Program-made: the position numbers and the translations under genes
Notes under the pieces: model-generated
Databases searched by the model: none
Seen by the model: only the letters and a program-made list of their open reading frames with translations
Told to the model about the DNA's origin: nothing
Part shown: positions 23,930-36,744 of the stretch, one piece after another
Position numbering within the stretch: position 1 is the first letter of the stretch
Layout: each line of letters begins with the position of its first letter
Assembly: GCA_016647705.1 (NCBI GenBank)
Contig: CM028328.1
Span: 44,506,647 to 44,570,646, forward strand
DNA length: 64,000 nt
Origin: Eucommia ulmoides
Taxonomy: Eukaryota > Streptophyta > Magnoliopsida > Garryales > Eucommiaceae
Direction: 5' to 3'

Positions 23930-25694
23930 TATTGTAAATATTTGATACCTTGTTGCTTTCGGGCAAAGATCAAACCTCAATTTTTTTTTCGAAAAAGATT
24001 GAAAACTCAAGCTACCCCTAACTAGATACTCTTAATAGTATCTAATCTGCACAAACTTACCAAATACAAAAATCAATGAGTTTCTTCCTACTTGGAGTTT
24101 CTACCACCTCAAATCAATTAAACTCAATTAATGTCCCGAAATTACTAGTGATAGAATTTACGTGAGGAATTGAAAATCTGATTATAATAGATGTGGGTAG
24201 CACAAAAATAAGCACATAATCATATTATCACAAAAATCGTTTTACAATAATTTTTATGCTCTTTAAAGTTCAAAAACGATTTCACAAAGATTTTATATCC
24301 AAGCACGTAATAATAATAATATAAAATCACAATTAAGAACAAAATCTTGGAGTGATCTCACCAGGATAATATCGAAAGATTATAGATTGAAATGCTAGAC
24401 AACTCAAATCGGTAACACCAACACAATCAGTGCTTTAAATCAAGAACACAATAACTCTCACAAATATATCTCAGTAGAATGATAATTCTTAGAAAAACAT
24501 AGGAACTGAATAGTTCTTGATGTTTTTTTTTTATCTAAAAAAAACGTAGGTTTATTGAAGCTAATTTGAAACAGACCCTCCAACGGCTAGTTCCCTCAAG
24601 ATATAACAATTAAATGCACATATAGACTCCATATATCAATACCATTTAATCCTGGTCCAATTCACTTAAATATAGCTTTTAAAATATTTAATTAAGTTCC
24701 CAAATTAATTCTCAATCTCAAATCAAATAGATAAGAAGTATTAAATGTACTTAATTGAAAACACCAATATTTTATGTACCATATCTATGAGGATATCCAA
24801 ATAGGAGTAACATATCATCAATATATCTAAATCCCTAAGATATTTCATTCAGGTAAGCAAATAATGACTAGTTAACGGCTAGTTGTGATCAAATCCCGAA
24901 AATCCTCGAAATTTGAAACAGCCCAGTAGGTTAACTGACCTCTGCCTATCGGCCGATCGATGGATGCAAGATGTATCCTAGTCTTTGCTCAAACAATGGT
25001 CGGTTGACTGATCCCTAGTGGGTTAGTTGACCGATCGATACAGGATGCTATCTCAGGCTTAGTTTCGGCCCTGGTTGGTTGACCGATCGTCGATGGTCGG
25101 TTAACCGATCGATATAGGGAGTTTAGATTTCGACTGTCGGTTGACCAATCTCTCTTGGTCGGTTGACCGATCAATTCATAGACTCTCCATTTTCCAACCC
25201 TTGCCCATCGGTTGACTGAACCCTGTGGTCGGTTGATCGATTGTTGCTGGAATAATATCCCTCTCAATATATTTCAACTCCAAACTTCGACGTTTTCAAC
25301 CCTTTAACCAATTTTTTTTCTCGATTAACTAAATTGACACTAATAATCATTTTTAAACATTAATCTTGCTTAAGTCAATTTTTCTTTTTTAATTTCACAT
25401 TGGAACAAATATTTGAACAAGTATTAGGACCTTAATTTAAACACACATAAATATAAATCATTTTTTTGTCGTATGTAATCCTAATCGGAATACATTAAGA
25501 GTAAAAAGGATTTTAGTTGTTTTCACTTAGATTCTTCAGAATTTTCAATCTCTTAATGTCCGTCTCTGCATCTTTCATAATTACTTCATGACGTTACCTT
25601 GATTGAAACTCTTTGAACTGAAACACTCAATAAAAATATTAGTTCCACCAAAAACATCAACACTTAATTGTCCATCAAAATCTTAGGATCAACA
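23930..25694 (-). repeat. Second, tandem LTR copy of the same Copia family
   Basis: On the minus strand it begins TGTTGATCCTAAGATTTTGA at 25694 and runs in the same direction as the LTR at 22048-23915. Parallel text includes 'TTCTACCACCTCAA...AATGT.CCGAA' (22444 and 24099) and 'GATGTGGGTAGCACAAA'. It lacks the last few hundred bases of a full LTR. The word cluster is GGTCGGTTGACCGATCG, at about 24920-25250. Confidence 0.65.
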
Positions 25695-25695
25695 A

Positions 25696-25727
<32 letters not shown>

Positions 25728-25752
25728 TATATATTTAACAATATATGATATA

Positions 25753-26867
25753 GGTTTATACTACTTATGTCTCCTGTCTTTTTGTTGTTATCCAGGTACC
25801 GCCCCTATCATTTTACAAATACCGATCAACCCCTTATTAATTTTGGTCAAATGCCACTAAATTCCCTTGTAGGTAAAAAATTACTAAAATTTTTATTGTA
25901 ATGACAATTTTACCCTTAGCCATTTAAAGCTAATTAAATACTTAAAAACTAAAATATATAAATAACCCCTTAATGTTTTTTTTATATATTTTCTTCTTTT
26001 ATTTTTTACAATAACATCCTTATTTTTACAATAACATCCCTAAGACCTCACCTACTTTCTTCTTCTTTATACTTGTTGTCTTCTTCATTTCTCTCACCCC
26101 ACTCCACCCTTGCTCGCCGGAGAACATCCCACCCACCTTTTTCCTTTTCCTCCTCCTCCTTCCTCACCGGAGAACACTCCACCCACCTCCTTCCTTTTTT
26201 GGATCATATCATTTGATGTGGTCCAGGCCTTCCTTTTTTGGATCATATCATTTGATGTGGTCCAGGCCTAGAACTGACAATTTCTCCAACCAGTGTTACA
26301 ATACTAAACAGAAGAGCAACCTGAGAAGTGTATTACGCGACGATCGATGCTCCAACCGATTACGTTTCATGCCAATCGCTATCGGGGGCCTTCCTATTTT
26401 TGGCGTGCATGCAATATGCTTCTAATACTCTTCAAATTTTTTTGCCTCCGATAGAGCTGGAGCTCTCTCTCTCTCTCTCTCTCTCTCCACAGATCCGTCG
26501 CGATAACAGATCTGAGAGAGAGAGAAAGGACGAGAAGGAGGAGGTTACTCGTGGTGGAGTAGTGGTGGTTGTGCAATGAAGGAGGAGAAAGAACAAAAAA
26601 TACCGTATGACCCCTAAGTTTAGGGGGGGGGGGAATTAAATAGATCCTATGAATAGAAAAAATAATAATTTTCCTTCAAAATGGTGCTTGCGATTTTCGA
26701 AAAAATAAAAAATAAAAAAAATATATATATATTTTTAAAAAGAGAAGGACATTTATGTCTTTTTATTAAAAAAAAAAAATTGGTCAAATAAGGTGACTTG
26801 TATTTGTAAAATTACAGGATAAATTGATTAACGACGAAAAGAGAGGGGAAGATAAATGGTATAAACC
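25753..26867. mobile_element. Non-autonomous Mutator-like element with long TIRs
   Basis: The two ends are inverted over about 100 bases. GGTTTATACTACTTATGTCT at the left matches GGTTTATACCATTTATCTTC read from the right. Both continue to a shared TTTTACAAATAC and a TTTTGGTCAAAT/TTTGACCAATTT block. No transposase is present. The interior has a direct duplication of a 37-bp unit (GGATCATATCATTTGATGTG..., 26190-26268) and a CT/GA microsatellite at 26462-26530. The flanks are AT repeats, so the target duplication cannot be read with certainty. Confidence 0.65.
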
Positions 26868-27165
26868 CATATAATATAATATATATCTCATTGTTTATTT
26901 ATTTTAATTTTAGACCGTGACTAAGAGAGGTTTGTGGACATGATAAAGGCAAAAGGGCAAAGACAATTCCCAACCCTTTATTAATCCCCAAGAAATTCTC
27001 TTATTCCCCGCGTTTCTCTCATTGTTTTAAAACAAGCAAAACCTCCCATTGTCTTCCCCCAATATTCAAGGATCTATCTTCCTTCTCCGTACTCCTCCAT
27101 CTCTCCTTATTTTTCTTCTTTATTTTGCAGGCTTTCCCCCCTCATCATTTCACCTGGAAGACACC

Positions 27166-29505
27166 ATGGTATGTTGCTCAATCTTTTTCGTCATTTCTTT
27201 TGGTGATTTCAAATCTTATAAATACACACACATAAACATATATATTATATATCATGACCCGACCTACACTGCATGCATGCGATGAATATCGATCTCTGTC
27301 TCGTTTAAAAAATTGAGATACCGGATGACATTGATGTTCTGTTTGGCAAACGAGATTCTTACTAAATTTGATTGTATTTACTATTTTCATACTGAAGGAT
27401 CAAGAATGTTTTTTTAATCAATGATTAGTGTTATATATAACATGCGCAAAATTCTTGGAATGTACATAACCGAATTATTCTCAGAGTTCTATTTCGGTTC
27501 CTTTTTTTTAAGAACATAAATATGAAAAACATTAAACAAATCCTGCACCCTTTTCTTTTCTAACAATGACCATCATTTTCAAGGATATACATACATAGAT
27601 ACATACATACATTCGTGTATATATATGTATATTGTTCAATATTTTTTGGGGGTGATTTTTTTTTTATTGGGTAGGCAAATGCCGCGTCAGGAATGGCTGT
27701 GGACGATGAGTGCAAGCTGAAGTTCTTGGAACTGAAAACAAAGAGAAACTACCGTTTCATAATCTTCAGGATCGATGGTCAGGAAGTGATGGTTGAAAAG
27801 CTCGGGAGTCCCGGCGAGAGCTACGATGACTTCACCGCCTCTCTTCCCGCTGACGAGTGCCGCTATGCCGTCTTTGATTTCGATTTTATTACAGTTGAGA
27901 ATTGCCAAAAAAGCAAGATCTTCTTCATTGCTTGGTAAGCAAATTGCAATTTTATTTAGTTTTTAATTCAACACTAAAAACATAAATTTAAGGATGTCCG
28001 AACAAAAATATATAAAGGTAAAAGTAATCTTACAGTTACAAGCCAAATCAAACAATTTGAAAGTCTCAAAACTGTAGTTTAGAGATTCTAAGGTGGTATT
28101 TTTTTTATTTTTTATTTTCGGTTAGTTCGAATATAACTTGGCTTAAACAAAATTATAGAAACACAAAAATTAGTTTATATTATGTTCTCAATTTTTTCTT
28201 GTTGCCAAATCTCTGTTTTCGTTCTTAGAAAAACAAAATGTGCGGTTAGTCGGTTAGTTTAGTCTAGAGTGGCCTTACGCCTTTCTCAACATCAAAAGAT
28301 AGCTTATGAGGTGAGACTTTCCCTCACATTTGTAACCTCACTATCAACCTCTACTATATCCGATATAAGATAAACCCAACAATCTTCCCCTCATACATCG
28401 GGCCTTTGGTCAGCTAACCTTCGACCAGTCTCTCTCTTTGTGACTATTGGACCAGAGGTGTTGTAACCTGAACTGTGATACCAATATAAAGTAGTCTTAG
28501 GCCTCTCTCCAATAAACTCAACATTTAGTGTGTGTTTTTTCGTTTTTCTATTTTTTTAAGAAAAATTGGGAACAAAAATTTCAGGAATAGATCTTTTATA
28601 TCAAGACTGACAATTTTTTTGTGTTTTTTTATTTTTATTTTTCAAGTTTTGTTCTCAAGTTCTTTTAGAACATAAACACAAATTTTAAAGAAATGAGGTT
28701 TTAATTTTCAAAAAATGTATCAACGGAAATGGCTATCATCAATTGGTAAAACATTGACTAACCTTTACCAATGAATTACATGCTAGGCAAACTAGTTGAT
28801 GGATATAAATTGCATTTTGAAAACTCCGAACAAATTAACTTGGGTATTGTTTGTTTAGGGATTTCTGTTCCCCAAAGACAAGGAACAAAAATAAAAATGT
28901 GAGAACAATTATGTTATGTTACTAAGGTTAGGAGGCTCTAACTTAAAATCATATAGTGTTAAGTTGAATAAAGACTATTTTAGGAAACCTAAAAAATTCA
29001 ATGTAAGATTATAACACTCACCTTCACGTACAACACCTCCTTGCACGTGAAACAATCAAACAAATAAAAGAGAGAAAACACATTCAAACAATTGGAAACA
29101 GTCAAACAAGACTTTCCAACTTAGCTCTGATACCATGATAGAATGTTCCAACTTAAAACTACGTGCTGCGAAGTTGAGTAACTCTTTTTAGATATAGACT
29201 ACTTTGAGAATTACAAGATGTAGGGTTTTGAAAATTCAAAATCAAAATGTTTAAAATTCTTAAACTGTGCGCCAAACAAGTACTAAGTTCAATAACTCTA
29301 TCGGAACAAAACAAATTTCATACTTAAAAGTCAAATTTGTGCGTGATTTTTCAGGTCGCCAGATACATCAAAGGTGAGAATGAAGATGGTGTATGCGAGC
29401 TCAAAGGACAGATTCAAGAGAGAACTCGATGGTATTCAGGTCGAATTGCAAGCAACAGATCCTAGCGAGATGAGCCTCGACATCGTAAAAGCCCGAGCTA
29501 TCTAA
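27166..29505 (+). CDS. ADF: Actin-depolymerizing factor (ADF/cofilin)
   Basis: The gene has three exons: 27166-27168 (ATG only), 27675-27934 and 29355-29505. Introns are GTATGT...TAG and GTAAGC...CAG, and the product is 137 aa. It starts [20 protein letters not shown] and ends [13 protein letters not shown]. One ADF-homology domain fills the protein. Ser6 matches the residue phosphorylated in plant ADFs. The long actin-binding helix is [20 protein letters not shown] and the C-terminal part is [15 protein letters not shown]. ADFs bind ADP-actin, sever and depolymerize filaments, and act in the cytosol and nucleus. An ATG-only first exon is the conserved plant ADF structure, and the frame after splicing is unbroken. 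Intron 2 (1.4 kb) holds old repeat pieces. A candidate AATAAA polyadenylation signal lies at 29616. The gene converges on GT90-1, 546 bp away. It appears intact; which subclass it belongs to I cannot say. Confidence 0.95.
28250..29215 (-). mobile_element. TRIM-like LTR element remnants in ADF intron 2
   Basis: GCTCTGATACCATGAT at 29123 is the reverse complement of the tRNA-iMet primer-binding site TGGTATCAGAGC. It is followed by LTR-like text 'TGTTCCAACTTAAAACTACG...TGAGTAACTC...TAGACTACTTTGAGAA'. Related text occurs at 28925-28980 and, outside this gene, at 30690-30790. A second, degenerate 'CTGTGATACCAAT' lies at 28467. The pieces are short and have no coding sequence, so I read them as remnants of miniature LTR elements. 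Confidence 0.5.
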
Positions 29506-30051
29506 GAAAAAGACTGCTTTCTCCCTCTCCTCTTCACCTCCCCACCACAATCACGAACTTTCACAATTTAACCCTTTTTTTTTCTTTTTTTTTTCGATTT
29601 CAATTCACGCCGTCCAATAAACTAAAAATATGTAGTCTACTACTTGAATCATATTTATGCATTTTCATTCTCCTATCAATTTCAAGAGGGAATATATGCA
29701 TATATCGATCTATTAGGGTATGTTTGGTTGCCTTCCAATTTACGAACATGACCATTTTATAATCAGTTGAATTGATATATTTTCACGTTTGGCCATAAAA
29801 ATAAAAACCAAACAAATTAATTATTTACCCATTTTCGTTTCACTTTCAAACTTCCAATGCTCTTTTCTTGTTAAAAATAAAAATAAAAATAAAAAATTTA
29901 ACTAGATTAAAAGGATGATATTTTTCTTTGTTCATTCAAAAAATATGTAAATAAATATTATTAAATCATATGTAAATTGAAACATACAAAAACTAATTCA
30001 TCTAATATAAGAAAATTTCTTTTAAAAAAAATGAAAAAACCTAATTATACT
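29506..30051. other. Convergent intergenic region between ADF and GT90-1
   Basis: The 546 bp hold the ADF 3' region (candidate AATAAA at 29616) and the GT90-1 3' region read from the other side. No further gene is seen. Confidence 0.6.
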
Positions 30052-33000
30052 TTACTTTGATTTCTCCCATATCTCTACTTGTTTCATCGAGTTCTGTTTT
30101 CGCCTAAGAATAGAACCAAGAGTTACTGGATCATATGGAGGCAGCATAGCACACGGACCGGTATTTGAGGGACCTTTGACGATGGATTCGGTCATAAACT
30201 CCTTCTCTACTCCTCTGGCGGTGCAAGACATTGTTTCAGAACACAGTTCAACTGCTCTATTAGGAACAACGGGTTTGTATGTCAAGAGCTTAGCGTATTC
30301 ACTCAAGAGGTGGAACATGTAGTCGTACACGTAGTCCATCTTTAGTTCCTCTTGAATGAAATCGCTAGCCGTTTTGCCGATAGATTGTGCCTGTCAAAAT
30401 CAATGGAGGGGGAATTAGTTGTGCGTGTGTGAGAGAGAGAGAGAGTTCCAAGTTAAACGTCGAAATCTACTAGCCATAGCCTAGAGCAATTTTCAGTCGA
30501 ATTTATTCGTTTTGAGCATCAAAATCGTGTCCCGTCGATTCAGCCCTGATTCTAGGATTTTCAATTATTCGTTTCCCTTTTACAGAATTTTTTTCAATTT
30601 TGCGATTTCTTTGTCCTACAAGACTAGGGACATAACAACATTCAGAATACAAGTAAGAGTTTTCTCCTTTTCTTGTGGATCCTATCAGGAAGTTCCAATG
30701 TAAAACCATATGATATGAAGTGGAGTAACTCCTTTCATATATAGATTACTTTAGAAATCCTCACAAATTTGATATGAGATTCTAATTAATTCAGAAGCCT
30801 ATCGAGAGACAGAGAGAAACTCCAATAAAAGACCCCATAAGTGCAATAATTTACTACACAAATAGTCTTTATTTTATTTTACCAAGAACGCCCCATTAAT
30901 TAATCTTAGAATCACGACCAAAAAATAGAAAAATAAAAGTTAATTTTGAAGCCACGTTTTACGAAAATAAAAATTACGAAGTGGGTTTCTGTTAAATGAA
31001 CTTGGACTCGTGGGATTAGCGTTAATAAAAAACTTCAAAGTGGGATTTACGTGAAAATTCCTTTTCAATAATTTCCAAAACCGAATGACTTGCGATTTCC
31101 AAATGGGTAAGAGGGAAATAGAAAAGGAATTTTTACCTTTCGCTTGTGGCTATTGCCCCAATCGACGGCAAACTTGATAGATCTGCACTTGTCGTCATCC
31201 CTTATGGGCCAGTAGTGATGGACCGGCATCAAGCTTCTGGTGAAGAAATCGTAGTAACGGGGCTTCACGATCAAGGAAACTGAATCACAGGCAAGAATGT
31301 ACTTTTCACTCACAGACCATGCCGATCCCTCTATATAAATTTTATATCTGCAACGATATAGTTACAATCAAACCAAACATAGATCACAGGGGGGGAGAGA
31401 GGGAGATAGTATTTACATGGAAGAGAAACGGGCAAAAAGGGAAGAAAATGTAAATTTTGATGCATAACCTGTAATTGCATTGGCATGCTAGGTCTGACTG
31501 TTTGTAACCTTGCAGAGATTCTTTAGCCCAGTCCTGCAATTGCTTATAGATCATTAGAGCCAGTAATTTGGAACTGAACTATGTCATGGCAGCAGTTCAG
31601 ACGCTGTTCCATTTGTCTTTCTGTTTTTTATTTTTCGTTCCCCAAAAAAAATCATTAAGTGTGTTTCTGTTCCTAGAAAACCTAAAACAAGAAAAAATGT
31701 TTTCATTCTGATCCTAGAAGTTTGTTTAAAAAATCCTGAATTTACCCCTCGGTGATCAGAATTTGCTTGCATAGGAATTTAATAACCTTCCAATTTTAAC
31801 TTCTGACCAACTTTAATATAAAAATTCTCTCATTTTATCCTTTTTCCTTTTTCTTTTTTTTCTTTTTTTTTTTTTTTTTTTTCTTTTTTCTTTTTCATCT
31901 CTATGTATCATCATCCCCAAAAACCAAAGAAAAAAAAATACTTTTATCTAACTTAAAAGAAACATAAGAAGGTCAAATTTGTCATTTCGTAATTTCTGGT
32001 CCGGGAAACAATCTAGAAGGGGTGTCCTTGGCATTAACAGTATTGTAGGGGGGTTTTCTTGTCCAAGTGTAAAATGACAGGGGGTGTTATTGGTACTTTA
32101 AACTCGATAAATTCGTAGTCTGACAACAAAAGGATAGTAGGGTTTTAGGGTACATTACCTGGGCATATATTCGAGCATTCCACTCTTGTTTGTCAGAGAC
32201 ATTACATTTAAGAAGATCCATCCGTGTTTCGGCAACAATAGGGTTGCCCTTCCAATATGCATAAGGCTCCCTCTTCATCCACCGAATCCTCTTGTTACCT
32301 TCCTTTAGCTCTTCCAACAATCCTTCCCATGGCTTTATATTGATCTCCGGCCTACGAAATATAGTACCATCACAACATCCCCAAGAAAATGAGATAAAAT
32401 TTAGGGCACGTTTGGTTTTAAACACGAAAATAGATTCCAAAAATTTCAAAACCATTTTTAAAAAATTGTGAAAACTTGTTTGGTTTGGGTAACTCGTTTT
32501 TTAGGGAAAACAAAAGTTTTATTAATAATGTGTTATAAAATAGAAAGTAGAAGTGATGTGATAAAATTTCAAAATAAAAAAATGAGAGAGAAGGGTGATG
32601 TGATTGATTGAAAAAATGCGCGCGCGCTCATGCAAGAGTGAGAGAAGGGTCAAGGGTGATGTGACTAATTAAAAATATGTGTGCGCGCACGAGAGAGAGA
32701 AGAGATGTGAGAAAAGTGAAAAGAACAACTAAAATTAAAAGAGAAAAAAAAGTTGAGAAAGTTATTTTTTATACTAATAAAAATATAATATTAAAGCAGA
32801 TTATATGATTGATCGAAAATTGTAAAATTTTTGTAAAATAGTTTTTAAATTGGGTCGTAAAAAGTGAAAAAAAAAAAGAAAGGTTACTTTTTTTATTCTT
32901 TGTGTTAAAACAAAGAGTTTCCATTCGAAATGCAAACCAAACACACCCTTAGTTCTACTATAAGAAAAAAAAAATGAATCGGGTACGATTATGATTGGAT

Positions 33001-35409
33001 CTCTTACCACCCCCAGAAAGACCAATCCGGAAAAACAATATCCAGCGTGGCATCATCCGCACAATAACGGAACAACGGCGGTGGGGCGGTGGCATTGGGC
33101 CCACGATAGTATTTTGCTATGACGACCGGCCAGTCAACACAATCAAACATCAAGTCCAAATCAGGAACTTTACCAGGGTACCGTCGTAACAACTGTAGGA
33201 TCCCCCATAGCGTGAAAATATCCCTACTTTGAAACGACTTCTCATACGTCTCAATGTAAGCTCTCCCGTTCAATATCACCAAACGGAAATTAGCCGTTCT
33301 TCTAGCTCTCTCCACCATTTCCTTTGTAATCCCGGTGTCTCTCCACGGCCGTAGATCTTCATGGATCCAACGGAAGTAATCAGGACACGTGGCCGGTGGA
33401 TTATATGAAATGTCTTCGGGGTTTAAGTGGAAATTTGATGGATAGTAGTTAGAAGGGCAAGTTCTTGTGAGGTTACCGGATGAGCAGTTTAGTGGAATTT
33501 TGATTTTTTTGGAGGGCTTTTTTGAAATTTTGGGGGTTTCATGGGGATCGTTGGGGGTTCTTTTGGAGGTCAATATGGATTTAGGAGGAATATCGTCGGC
33601 AATAGACTGCAAGACATGAACAAAAAAAAAAAAATTTAAAAATGCATAAAACCTAAAAGTAGTTTATACTAGATGGTTTAACATCTTGTATCTCCATGCA
33701 ATTGTATTTTTTTTTAAAAATTGTGTTATGTCATTATTTTATTGTCTTTCAAAAAACTCAACGATTAGGATAGATATTCTCAACAATGTATGCACCTTAG
33801 TAATAGCGTGGAATTAGAAATTTGATTTAGAGAGGATTTTTTTTCAAATATATTTATTATTATTATTATTTATTTAATTTTTGCGTTTTAGTTCGAGAGA
33901 AGTTTGTGTAAATTAGGGCTTCTACAAAGTTTTTAGGGATTGATTATAATTTTCTCAAAAATTAGGAGCAAATATATCGATTTTGAAAACTTATTAATAA
34001 ATAATGACTATTTTTTTTACACGTCATTAATTTGAGGGTAATGGATTGTTGGGATGAGTTGATAAAATATTTTTAGGAGAAAAAATTCCCTCCTAAAAAT
34101 TTCACACCTCCACTTACAAAGCGGTTAAGTTTAATTACATTTAATAACCTTTAAGTTTCATATATATGCTTGATTCACCAATTTTATTTTATTTTTCATT
34201 TTTTGACAGTTGTACATTTGAAAATTGATTGGGCATAGAAAATCCCTAATATATGTAAAAAAAAAATTAAGTCAAATCATATGCAAAAATATGAGGACTG
34301 CCTGTTGAGGAGTGGCTTAGGGTGCTTTTGTTTGGGTGAAAAAAATGAGGGATAAAAAAAAATCCTTCTTTGGTATGGAAGGAAAATGAGAGAAAAAAAA
34401 AACTAGAAAGGAAAATGCACAATTTTCAAAGAAAATTTTTTTCCACACCAATTTAAGAGCAAAATGAAGGAGAGTTATTGAAGAAGAGAGTAAATTTACA
34501 ATTATACATTGATAACAAAATTTTAATTTACTTTTTATAATATACGAGGTAAAACAATAAATTGTATTAAAATAAATTATTTTTTTTACTTTTTTAATTT
34601 TTTTTCTTAATCAAACAACACTAAAAAAAAAAAATTATTTTTATTTTTACAATGAATAAAAATATTATCCTATTATTTTTCTTTTTCATTCTCTTTTTCA
34701 TCCTTCTAATTCCAAGCAACCAAATGTAGGGTTCGAGAAGCCTAAGCTTTAAGGGCCAATAATGTAATTTACCGGCAAGTGTATGTTTAAAACATAATCA
34801 ATAGTCCTATTTTGTTCTTTTCACACAAATCTAAACAACAAGTGCGTGACAGTATGATCAAAAAATTAATAATTAACTCCGCAATCACATGAAATGTATT
34901 TGCGCCTCATGACGCGTAGACAAGTGCAGTCGCGCGGACTGCAATGTCATTGTCCAAAACCGTGACTCTGTCCCAACTACACTAGACACCGCCATTTAAG
35001 CTAATTAGGCACCGTTTGGTTAATGTTTTTAATCCAACCCAACCCAACCCAAACCAAAAATTCTAGAATTGATTTCTAAGAATGCATTTGGCAAACATAA
35101 AACTCAATCCAACCCAACTTAATCCAAAAATGAGAATTGATTCTTGAAAAGGTAAGAAAATGAGAAACAAAAAAAAATTATTTTTTTTTGTGCCCAATCC
35201 AACCTATCCCAAATGTAGGACACGCTTGTCATTAAATTAAAAATTAATGAGAATCAATTCCACATCTACCCAGCTCCAACCCATCATCAGACCTTCTTCT
35301 CATTTCTCCATCTACTGTTGCTGAACCACAAGCTCTTGTCTTCTCTCCTCTCCACCAAGCAGCGAAGAATGCCACCGAAGCTAGCATCGCCGGTCGTCTT
35401 CTCTCATCT

Positions 35410-35444
<35 letters not shown>

Positions 35445-36744
35445 CTCTGTATCTCTCTGCATCGTTTTTTTTTGTTTTTTTTTTCTTTTGATTTCTTCAT
35501 ATTTGTACTTGTTTGTTTCAAATCTATGGATTTTCCTCTTCAAATCCATAGATCTGAACATCAACGACCCTCCGAAGCTTGAAATCGGCCTCTATTTTTT
35601 TTTTTCCCTTTTGATTTCTTCATATTTGTTTGGATTGATTAGTTGGTCGAAATTAGGGTTTGACTCTATTGAATAAATTGCAAGAGTTGAGGCTCTGTTT
35701 GAGCAATTTTATCGAAACGAAAATGAAAGAGTAGAGATCGGCGAAATTTTAGGCATTTCCATACAAATTGTACTCGATTCAGCTCGATTTCATGAACTCT
35801 CTCTCTCTAAACCTCCACTTCTCTCTTCACTCTCTCTAAAACCTCTTTCTCTCTCCAAAACCAGATATGGGCCTTGGTGGGGGAGTCTCACAAAGGCAGA
35901 GACGGCGCCGGCGGAAGGGATGAAGAAGACGGTTGGAACCAAACATGATTCTTTATTTCTATTTTTATAAATTAAGGAAATAATTCCAGAATTATTTGTT
36001 ACCAAACGCGATTCTGTTCTCAGCACAAAATAAAATTTTGTCGTTACCAAACGCAATTATGTACCCAGTTAGAAACAGAATTCTTAAATTAATCCAACCC
36101 AACCCAACCCATTCCAGTTGTGTTGAAAAAAAATTGGTAACACTAACTAAAGGCCACCTTACATTTTTAACCAAAATTTACAATCAATTGCACTTTATAC
36201 CCCAAATGTTAATGATATTTGTTTTTTAATCCATTTAACAAACTGCACGCAACATCATACAAGATCCCAAAAATATTACCGCTGTAATGAATCAGCCTAA
36301 TTTTCATAATTCATTAGGACAAAAATGATCAGGACCTTAAAATTTATTTACATAAATGTGATATAAGTCCTACAAATATTTCTAAACCCGATTCCGGTAT
36401 TTTGGATTCACAACTAAAGATTTCAGATGCCAAAAGTTACAAAATAAAATAATATAAATATATAGGGAGTGAAATTCTATCTAGGAATCTTGAGGAGCAG
36501 AACGATGTCCGGAAATCAAGATTTTAAATAATATAACTAGAGAAGTGAGTGAACTTACGGTAACAGAGGAGTCGAGAAGTCGCGTGGTGACTAACGCGCC
36601 GGCGAAGATGACGACGAAGAAGGCGATCAGTTGTGAAGATCTGGCAGGAGGCTTCTTCAATGCTAGTAATGGACGCCATACCGCCTCCACGAAATGCCTC
36701 TGAATCCCTGATCCGTTAGCGACATACCTCTGAAATCCCTGCAT
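30052..36744 (-). CDS. GT90/DUF821 O-glucosyltransferase-like protein (rumi homolog), copy 1
   Basis: The gene has six exons on the minus strand: 36744-36559, 33606-33008, 32351-32159, 31533-31469, 31347-31137 and 30390-30052, with stop TAA. All have GT-AG borders and phases that join without a slip, giving about 530 aa. It is a type II membrane protein: a short cytosolic start MQGFQRYVANGSG and one membrane segment at about residues 38-55 (IAFFVVIFAGALVTT), then a stem and the CAP10/GT90 domain. Signatures are [89 protein letters not shown] and the FFTRSLMPVHHYWPI block. The family transfers sugars to protein or glycan acceptors in the ER/Golgi; most plant members have no proven substrate. 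There is no C-terminal KTEL/KDEL, so Golgi residence is likelier than ER. Intron 1 (2.95 kb) and intron 2 hold MITEs. It is a tandem partner of the gene at 37649-55901. Confidence 0.93.
30690..30790. repeat. TRIM-like repeat piece in GT90-1 intron 5
   Basis: The text 'GTTCCAATGTAAAACC...GTGGAGTAACTCCTTTCATAT...GATTACTTTAGAAA' parallels the pieces at 28925 and 29148 in the ADF intron. It is a short fragment without its own ends. Confidence 0.5.
32404..32948. mobile_element. PIF/Harbinger-type MITE in GT90-1 intron 2
   Basis: The element is 545 bp with ends GGGCACGTTTGGTTTT and, from the other side, GGGTGTGTTTGGTTTG. A perfect TTA duplication flanks it at 32401-32403 and 32949-32951. The interior is AT-rich with two (GC)n-like patches, CGCGCGCG at about 32618 and GTGCGCGCAC at about 32683. 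It has no coding sequence. Confidence 0.85.
35008..36158. mobile_element. PIF/Harbinger-like element in GT90-1 intron 1
   Basis: The left end is GGCACCGTTTGGTTAATG. The right end, reversed, is GGTGGCCTTTAGTTAGTG, with TTA on both sides (35005-35007 and 36159-36161). Both subterminal regions repeat AATCCAACCCAACCC. The middle contains a (TC)n tract at 35413-35444 and untranslated-leader-like sequence, possibly captured. A further 'ACCAAACGCGATTCTG' block near 36001 suggests an internal duplication or nested MITE. Confidence 0.6.
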
